A stretch of DNA of 24,992 nucleotides from Chara braunii (Eukaryota > Streptophyta > Charophyceae > Charales > Characeae): NCBI GenBank assembly GCA_003427395.1, contig BFEA01000018.1, forward strand, positions 5,768,437 to 5,793,428, written 5' to 3'. The translations under genes were made by a program, and so were the position numbers. Position 1 is the first letter of the stretch; each line of letters opens with the position of its first letter. Positions 18,283 to 24,992 of this stretch are shown piece after piece. The notes beneath the pieces are model-generated. The model made no database searches, was not told the origin of the DNA, and saw nothing but the letters and a program-made list of their open reading frames with translations.

Positions 18283-18989
18283 CCATAAGTTTGGAGGGCC
18301 CAGTGCTACGTTTATTTTGATTGTCTGAAGGACCAGACAAGTTCCCATAAGTTTGGGTGGTCTTGTTGCTTTGACTTGCGAGGGCTGAATGTGATTGCCT
18401 CTTCATGGACCAAGCATTTTTCCATAAGTTTGGATGGCTTGACCGCCTTGTTTCTTTGGGGTTTTCATGTGTTTATTTTGTTTCTGAAGGAGGGTTGAGC
18501 ATTTTTCCCATAAGTTTGGATGGCGCTGACCCTCTTTTGTTTCATTCTGAAGAGAAAACTTAGGCGACGGACTGGACAGGTTCCCATAAGTTTGGGAGGT
18601 TTGGTCTGAAGCCACGCACATGCTGGAACCAAAAGGGATAAAATTGTTTATATCTTATATTATCTTATTATGAATAGGCTAGTCGGACATTTTTCCATAA
18701 GTTTGGGTGGTCTGGCTATAGCTTATCACGAACTGAAGAGAGTATGAACTAAGAAATTAAATAAACTTTGTGGTGAGAAGGGGGCAGGCTGAACCTTGAT
18801 CTTAGATGATCGAGTGAACTATATGTTACCTTAAAAGACTAAGTGTAGACAGTTATATATAACTTAGATACTTCAACAGTTCAGGGTGACTAGGAAAGCC
18901 TAGTCATGAGCCCAAGGAAGAGAAACGTTGTTGTGCCCTGTGTTTGTGTATATTCATTGGCCGAGCTAGACAGGTTCCCATTAGTTTGG
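18283..18989. repeat. Array of seven CCATAAGTTTGG motifs
   Basis: Copies start at 18283, 18345, 18422, 18508, 18584, 18695 and 18978 (the last is CCATTAGTTTGG), all in the same orientation. Spacing is 62, 77, 86, 76, 111 and 283 bases. Left flanks alternate between GACA(A/G)GTTC and GCATTTTTC types. Right flanks read RTGG and often GG(T/C)(T/C)TG, so most copies sit in an imperfect GGACCA...TGGTC-type dyad, with CCCA-TAAGTT-TGGG at the centre. The bases between the copies are not conserved. Confidence 0.9.
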
Positions 18990-19330
18990 GTGACCTAACT
19001 TTATGCCTTATGTAAGCTGGGTACAATAGAGAAATCATTGAGAGACTATGAACTATTGTTTGACAAGGTTGACTTTTGGCTGGTGAGAGTACTTACCGTT
19101 GTGGTTTGGCCTTGCATGTGGCCGAGTGAGATCACTACTTAGTCTGAGTTTCAGTTTGACAAGTAGTTGATTTAGTTGCTCACCACAGGCTAGAGCGATA
19201 GGAGTTAGTTTAATTTCTGCATTTTCCGAGCAAACTTTTTTTTACTTAGGTCAATTCTCGCATTTTCTGGGATTATTTTTTATACCTGACTTTGTATAAA
19301 TCTTGGTAAGCTACTTTCTTTACAAGAAGC

Positions 19331-19865
19331 GCTACCGAAATTTCTGCAAATTCAAAGAGTTGGTCAAATTTTGACTTTCCAAAGTTCAAGTTGTCTAAAC
19401 TTTATATATGACGTAGTAAAAATATGGAAAGTCTCATCTTCTACAGGGAATGCTGCCCAAATTTTTGCTAATTCAGGGAGTTGACAAAATTGGACCTTGG
19501 GAAGTCAAAAGTCATTTTAGATTCTGAACTTAGCTTTGTATGAATCTTGGAATAACACTTTTCTAAAGGGAGTGCTGCCGAAATTTTTACAAATCTAAGG
19601 AGTTAGTTAAATTTTGTCTTATAGATGAACTCAAGTTTTGCCTTAGAGTTCATTTCTAACTTAGTATAAATCTGGAAAGTCTTCTTTTCTAAGGGGAGTG
19701 TTGTCCAAATTTTTACTAATTCGGGGAGTTAGACAAAATTTGATCTTCTAAATTTACAGATTATTGCAGTCTTTATATTTGAGCTCGTATAAACTCTGGA
19801 AAGAAACTTTTCTTACGGGAAGCGTCGCCGAAATTTTCTTAGTTTAAAGGAGATAGATTATATTT
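19331..19865. repeat. Five diverged units of about 122 bp with a CCGAAATTTT core
   Basis: Core words: GCTACCGAAATTT (19331), TGCTGCCCAAATTTTT (19451), GTGCTGCCGAAATTTTT (19572), GTGTTGTCCAAATTTTT (19699) and GCGTCGCCGAAATTTT (19822). Each is preceded by a TTTCTA.(A)GGGA-like word and followed by (T)AA(A/T)TC.(A/G)GGAGTTAG. Unit spacing is 120-127 bases. Confidence 0.85.
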
Positions 19866-20433
19866 TGACAGGTGACGATTCTCGTGATCCATTCTGTAAG
19901 GGGGAGATTCTACTAGATCTACCTTTCTTTGGATACTTGCTTAGAGGTAAATCCAGGCTTAGTAGGACGATTTTGAGTGAGATCGTGATATGAAGATTAT
20001 TCTCCATCGATTTATAGATTTAGCATTGGGGATTGGTCTATCTTGTGTTACAGGTTCTTCATTGACTGATTTGATTTATGATTGGACCAGATTCAGCTTG
20101 ATCCCATGAGGATCATTTTTTGTTATCACTGGTAACAGGTCGGTTGGTTGATCGTTGACTTATCGACACACATACCCAACTTTGCTTATACCTGTACCTC
20201 AGCTTGATTGCTTTAGCCTTGAGACTTTATCTGTTTCTTTGAGGGTTTTAACCGGACTTCTTTTAATGATCATTATAAAAAACTTATGAGATTTATGGAA
20301 GGCTGGACATTGGATGAGGCTTGAGTGTGAGGCGTGGTGCGAGTTACAGGGAACAGTAAAGTTGACCACTTTGGCGTATGGCAATGTGGCTATCGTGTGT
20401 GCCTATGTTTTATGCAGATTAGTATTTGGAGCT

Positions 20434-20446
20434 TGGTATAAGAGCC
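20434..20446 (+). other. Primer-binding-site-like sequence (initiator Met tRNA type)
   Basis: TGGTATAAGAGCC differs from the plant consensus TGGTATCAGAGCC at one base. The usual ...CA end of an LTR a few bases upstream is not evident, so a chance match cannot be excluded. Confidence 0.35.
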
Positions 20447-21923
20447 GTACCTTGGAGGCAGTGAGGATGACAACCATGTGTCGCACGATCTGCATACCTG
20501 ATGGGCTTATCTTCCCTTCTGTGGATTTGTCTCGAGTCCTGATTTAATATGGATATTGAGATGTTTGTTTTATTTATTGAGTGATTTTGCTTATTGATTT
20601 TTATGGTTGGACGTTGTAGTCCGTGACAGCCGTCAAAATCAAACCTTTTGACCTGATGACAAACCCTTGCTGAGAGAGTTTGTCCCCGGGCGAATAGAAG
20701 TCTGACTGCCACGACAGGTGAGAACCTGCCTACCACCCACTCCGCAAGGTGCAGAAGAGGGTGTGGTAGTCAATTGCCCTTGGCAGTTGTCCAACGTCGA
20801 GAGATGTCGAGAGATTAACCCTCAAGGCGCGTGTCGGCCGATACTTGAGTGTCAAATGCGACCCTCGAGACTACGAGGGACCACACGATTATGGACACTA
20901 CAAAGTACGTCATCATTGCGATTGATCGCGCATTCATGCATTGCTAGTTGATATGAAAAGACCCTGCGTCAGCGCGGTTTTATACTAAATCTCACGTGCG
21001 ACGCCTATCCGATTTCTGCATCGGAGGGTTATGGGATGACTATTGAAGGGACTAGGAGTATGGGCGTTGTTTGTGTTGTTGTGTATGTGTGCGTGCATAT
21101 GTTTTATTACTATGTTCCTAGTGTAATGTGTGTATGCGTGGTATGTAAAGTACGTCCTAGTCGACCGACGTCGAGTCGCGCTTGGGAGCTCAGCCCCCCA
21201 AAATGTCGGTTCACGTGCGGGTCCGATAGAGGCGTACCACCACGCGTACCCCCTATGCTACAACGTACGAGAAACGCCTTCGGCTGGCCCACCTATGCGA
21301 TTGCAATTGATTAACTTTTGTATTGTGGACCGGTAGCTCGGCGGGGATACGCCCTCCGAAGGGAGGTGACAACTCCCATAAGGTGGAGGTAAGTCGTGCC
21401 TCGCGTTGGCCCTATCCTGTCGTACGGGCTTGCGAGAGGTATGGTTGGCGCACTCGGCCGGAGCGGCTTAAGGAAACTCCATTAACTTCTACGTGACGCG
21501 GCCGGGAGGGTCCCGCTGCCTTGCGCGGTGCTGGACCCATGCGCTCGACAGGGGGCGCCGTTGTCGGGGATAACGGTTGCCTGTCGTTGTCCCAGATGGA
21601 ACGACATCCGGGTACGGGATTGTGAGAACTAGGCAAAATGAGAAGCTATCTTTGGACGTATATGGTTGGTTGCTTGATATTTTGACTATCGTTGAAGATA
21701 TCTTAAAATTGTGGCCTAAGGGTGAAGTGCTGAATTCAGGGAGCACCCTGTCAGCCTAATTGTTTTTAGGTGGTTGGGTGCTGCGTGGCATGCCCGATGC
21801 AGTCTAGGTTGAGTTGAGCCAGCATCAACATTGTTGGGTGTGTCCAGTACTAAAGCAAACTCTGTTAGTAACTGCCAAAACTATCTGGTCAGCTGACGTA
21901 TTACGTGAGTGTTGTGCGAAGCC
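20447..21923. other. No gene supported; possible remains of an element's internal region
   Basis: The stretch is of medium GC with short frames only. A run of small inverted repeats is present, for example CCGAT-TTCTGC-ATCGG at about 21008-21023. No gag, protease, reverse transcriptase, tRNA or rRNA signature was seen on either strand. Confidence 0.4.
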
Positions 21924-22098
21924 TGTTTTGGGAAGTAGAGACGTTAAGTTCAAGCGTCCTTCCCTGGTCAATAGATCCTTGTTTGGGAAGTAAAGACGTT
22001 AAGTTGAGGCGTCCTTCCCTGGTCAATAGATCCTTGTTTTAGAAGTAAAGACGTTAAGTTGAGGCGTCCTTCCCTGTTTTAGACGTAAATTGTTAGGT
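21924..22098. repeat. 55-bp tandem repeat, three copies plus a fragment
   Basis: ACGTTAAGTT starts at 21941, 21996 and 22051, exactly 55 bases apart. The unit is roughly TGTTTGGGAAGTAAAGACGT, then TAAGTTGAGGCGTCCTTCCC, then TGGTCAATAGATCCT. The third copy lacks the last 15 bases and is followed by a broken fourth start (TGTTTTAGACGTAAATTGTT). Within the unit, GGAAG...GACG faces CGTC-CTTCC, an imperfect hairpin. Confidence 0.95.
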
Positions 22099-22454
22099 TT
22101 GCACGAAAATTTTTAAAGATTCTGATAATACTTTTTTCAGGCCTCCTACATGAACAAAATTTTATGTGAACTAAATAAACCGCAAAAAAGGAATAGAAAA
22201 CTACTTTTTTAGAACCACTAGAAGTGATGAGGAGAGAAGAAAGTTTTTTTACAAAAAATAAGTACCTTGCAAAACACCGTTAATTCAAGAACTGAAATAT
22301 CATAATATTTTGTTTAACTAAAAAAATCATATTTACAATTTTGTAAGGTATGTATCACGACGAACCTATTCGGGGATTTCCCAAACAGGCACACATGCTC
22401 TCGTATTCACGAATACGTTTGCTTGGATATATTCTCTCATATATGAACGAATTT

Positions 22455-22817
22455 CACTTTTTAATTTTAAATCATTGTTGGCTAGGAATTTGAAAATGTC
22501 CTCCAGGCAAAAGTTGTTTTAATTCTTCTTTTACACAACATATACTTTTTCACAAGGGTTTTACAGTTAACTTAAAAATGGAGTTATATTAATTTATAGT
22601 TTTATAAACCCGATTTCGCAGAATATGGTATTTTTAAATATTGTTTTTATTTTGTAATTTAAAATCATCGTTGGCAAGGAATTTGAACATGTCTCCCAGG
22701 CAAAAGTTGTTTTAATTCTTCTTTTACATAACATATATTTTTTGACAAGGGTTTTACGGTTAACTTAAAAATGGAGTTATATTAATTTATAGTTCTATAA
22801 ACTCGATTTCGCAGAAT
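22455..22817. repeat. 193-bp tandem repeat, two copies
   Basis: The blocks at about 22455-22624 and 22648-22817 share CAGGCAAAAGTTGTTTTAAT (22505, 22698), ACTTAAAAATGGAGTTATAT and CGATTTCGCAGAAT (22611, 22804) with few changes, at a constant 193-base offset. Each copy contains one 16-bp TTTATAGTTYTATAAA palindrome near its end. Confidence 0.95.
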
Positions 22818-23806
22818 CAGGTTTTTACCAAACTGCTGAAAAGGACTTATAGTTCTATAAATGAGTATTCACTGAAACTATTTTTTTTAACATCTTTCGG
22901 ATTCGCCTTGTAGTCGTTAAAGATTGTCTTGTTTGAGCTATGTTTTTTGTCAATCTACTGAGAACGACTTATAGTCCTATAACATGCTCTTTGTTGGAAA
23001 GAATTTTCTTGCACATTTTGAGAATCGCTAGATTTTTTGCCTGTTTTTTTGCCTCCTTTTTTGCCTTCTTTTTTGGGAAACAGTTACAAACGCTCTCTTT
23101 TATGTATAAAAAATAACAGTTTGACTTTTACTTTTTTATTATATAAAAAATATTAGGTTTTGTGATTTTGTTAGGTTTTCACGAATTCGGTTTTCGTAGC
23201 CGTTCACGAGCTTCGCGCGAGTGCCCTCTACTGAACACAGAAATATTAGCGAGACACTTTTTTTAAAGAAGCAACAATTGTGGAGATTTATTTCAAAGTG
23301 ATTTAGGTCATTTTCCAAAGATTTGTCCCTTAGGCATTTCTAAGACCTAGGTTTCAAAGTAGCAATTTCTAGTACTTCTTGGCTCGTTCTTGCGGGTTAG
23401 AAATGGTGTCACCACTCGCCTTTTTCTCTCGTCTTTATGCGTCACAGTCTATAGAACTATAAACGGAATGAAGAATTCTGAAGCTAAGATGGTTTTTTGC
23501 GTTCCAATTTATAGGACTATAAATACGCAAATGTCAAGATGTCTGGCTTCGGTATAAGGGCACACATTTTCGGAGTGCTCCTTTGTTTTCTTTTTTCTCG
23601 CATGTTTGTGCGTCACGGTTTATAGAACTATAAACCGAATGGAGAATTCCGAAGCTGACATGGTTTTTTGCTTTCCAATTTATAGGACTATAAATACGCA
23701 AATGTCAAGATGCGTGGGTTCGGTACAAGGGCGCACATTTTCGGAGTGCTTCTTTGTTGTTTTTTTTTCTAGTGTGTCTTTGCCGCTTGCTTTATAGAAC
23801 TACAAA
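22593..23806. repeat. Array of nine 16-bp palindromes TTTATAGNNCTATAAA
   Basis: Sites: 22593-22608, 22786-22801, 22846-22861, 22968-22983, 23448-23463, 23518-23533, 23619-23634, 23689-23704 and 23791-23806. The arms TTTATAG/CTATAAA vary by at most two bases. The central pair is TT, TT, TT, TC in the first four and AA, GA, AA, GA, AA in the last five, so the two groups are in opposite orientation. The palindrome is kept across three unrelated repeat units (193, 122 and about 171 bp), which points to conservation of the site itself or repeated transposition. Function unknown. Confidence 0.9.
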
Positions 23807-23870
23807 CGGAATTCGGGATGCCTGAACTGTATCTGTTTTCTGCTTCGTTAATGAAAGGACTCCAAAGGTG
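23441..23870. repeat. 171-bp tandem repeat, two copies and a decayed third
   Basis: GCGTCAC(A/G)GT(C/T)TATAGAACTA starts near 23440 and 23611. TTTATAGGACTATAAATACG is at 23518 and 23689. CACATTTTCGGAGTGCT(C/T)CT follows in both copies. A third unit begins with TTTATAGAACTACAAACGGA at 23791 and fades by about 23870. Confidence 0.95.
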
Positions 23871-24937
23871 CATATGCCAAGACATCCTGCTTTCGTGCAA
23901 TGCAATATATTTTGGAGTGATCGTTGTCCTGCGTGGGTTTTCTTAACTTTCCTCTAAGTTTGTAAGTGGTATCTAGTGTTGTGGAATGAATTGTCATATT
24001 TGCGCGGTTTCAACAGAGCAAAGAATTCATTTCTTGACTACAAGTGGCTTTTGGGATCACTTGTTGACCTACTTTTGTATGTGATAAAAATGAGGCTCCG
24101 GGGACAAACTTTCGTCTCATTAATCACCTTCTTCTAACAGGAGGCTTGATTTGGTATGTTTTTCATCACTAGGTGCGACATACAACGTGTAAAAGTAGCA
24201 CCAACGGAGCGAAAATGAGTTGAAAAATTTTGGTTTTCTCCGGTCCATAAAGATTGTTTGGTTTTCACGAATACTATGATGACATGGATTGTGCATGAAA
24301 CCCACATCTGGCATGGGACCCGAGGTGAATGGGGTGACTCATCTCTGGAGAAGGTGGTTCTTTCTGAAGGGAGTCAGTGAACGTTAATGACGTGTCCTCA
24401 GCGGAAGTGCATTCTTGAATCGTTACCCCCCATATTGAAGCTTAAGGAAGCAATTATCAGTCTCAAGGATGATAGTAAGACCCACGCCGGAATTGTGTTC
24501 CTGGTCCATTAGTGGGGTGTTACCTTTCCTATGATAGGAGAGTAACTACATTATCTGTTGAGAGATGAGGAAAGGGCTTGTTGCCTTGCCAAAACTATGA
24601 TGGTCAAGTGGAACAACTACTGTTTAGTGAGAGCGGTTCTGGAGTAGCGACCAAAACTCGTCTCGCATGAAGCAGGGCCATCATATCTGTAAGGACGCGA
24701 ATTCGTTGTTTGTTGCCCTGATAGGTATGAATGGGGTTGTCCATCTGACCATGATTAGGATCAGTGAGGTGCAAGCGCTGAAATCAGAGAGGGTTGAGGT
24801 GAGGCTTGACCTTTAGAGCGGGGCTCAGGAGTCAAGATGTTATCTCATGAGGATTACACCGTCCCTCTGTATTGTATGCTTCGCTTAAGAGTTGAAGGGG
24901 TAGCAATTGTATCATGATTAACTACTCAATTTGCTAG
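23871..24937. other. Spacer, no gene seen
   Basis: No open frame with coding character on either strand, and no internal repeat noticed. Confidence 0.45.
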
Positions 24938-24992
24938 TCTCTTTCTCTCTTTCTCTCTTTCTCTCTTTTTTTTTTTTTTTTTTTTTTTTTTT
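24938..24992. repeat. (CTCTTT)n tract running into poly-T at the window end
   Basis: TCTCTTTC-type repeats lead into 27 consecutive T (24966-24992). The window stops inside the T run, which could be a contig end or the poly(A) end of a minus-strand retroelement lying to the right. Confidence 0.9.

Larger units (their letters stand above)
17960..20446 (+). mobile_element. Probable remnant of a long LTR (Ty3/Gypsy-like), ends undefined
   Basis: Three observations point the same way: an array of CCATAAGTTTGG motifs (18283-18989), an array of five CCGAAATTTT-type units (19331-19865), and TGGTATAAGAGCC at 20434-20446. The last differs by one base from TGGTATCAGAGCC, the usual plant retrotransposon primer-binding site complementary to initiator-Met tRNA. 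Repeated TGCCGAAATTTT words are familiar from long LTRs of plant Ty3/Gypsy elements. No gag or pol frame follows, no second LTR is in the window, and the TG...CA borders could not be fixed, so this is a remnant at best. The left limit given is only approximate. Confidence 0.35.

Noticed and set aside
18283-18989. CCATAAGTTTGG as CArG boxes (MADS-factor sites)
   Set aside because: The core between CC and GG is eight bases and contains a G, so it does not fit CC-six A/T-GG.
21924-23870. CRISPR array
   Set aside because: The units are contiguous tandem repeats without unique spacers of constant size, and the context is eukaryotic.
1-24992. tRNA and rRNA genes
   Set aside because: No GGTTCGA-type T-arm with a matching cloverleaf and no conserved rRNA words were seen on either strand by eye; a covariance-model search would be decisive.

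Overview
The window looks like non-coding-rich nuclear DNA of a eukaryote. It has long spacers, (GT)n, (CT)n and poly-T tracts, minisatellites, a non-LTR retrotransposon tail with a poly(A) tract, a foldback DNA element, splice-type acceptors in front of open frames, and no operon-like packing. My low-confidence guess at the lineage is a streptophyte (a charophyte alga such as Chara, or a plant). The basis is a repeated CCGAAATTTT-type motif upstream of an iMet-tRNA-like primer-binding site, as in plant Ty3/Gypsy LTRs, and the style of the LINE zinc finger. No rRNA, tRNA or CRISPR array was found.

Layout. 1-2814: a 310-codon unknown open frame (5-937), a GC-rich spacer of degenerate repeats, and a shrunken pseudogene copy of the 3' half of the same gene (1968-2246). 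2815-3179: an assembly artefact. A complete 38-bp Nextera mate-pair junction adapter is followed by a GT tract and an exact second copy of bases 1-225, ending at a single N. 3231-3514: a small inverted-repeat element with a perfect 8-bp target-site duplication. 3570-4530: a 34-bp palindromic minisatellite. 4829-7466: a decayed transposase-like gene of the DUF7869 family, with its core almost intact and stops or frameshifts on both sides. 7467-9340: AT-rich spacer with short repeats.

9341-11096: three unrecognised open frames that may be exons or pieces of one gene, whose 3' end has been copied in tandem (11034-11375). 12919-14150: the 3' end of a 5'-truncated LINE on the minus strand. 14151-17960: spacer with a few weak coding candidates. 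17960-20446: probable remnant of a long LTR, carrying two motif arrays and a PBS-like site. 20447-24992: no genes. This last part holds a 55-bp tandem repeat and a striking set of nine 16-bp palindromes inside 193-bp, 122-bp and 171-bp tandem repeats, and it ends in (CTTT)n/poly-T.

No working multi-gene system can be shown. The most notable items are the palindrome array, the foldback element, the decayed DUF7869 element and the circular-molecule signature of the mate-pair artefact, which also shows which DNA should lie upstream of base 1.
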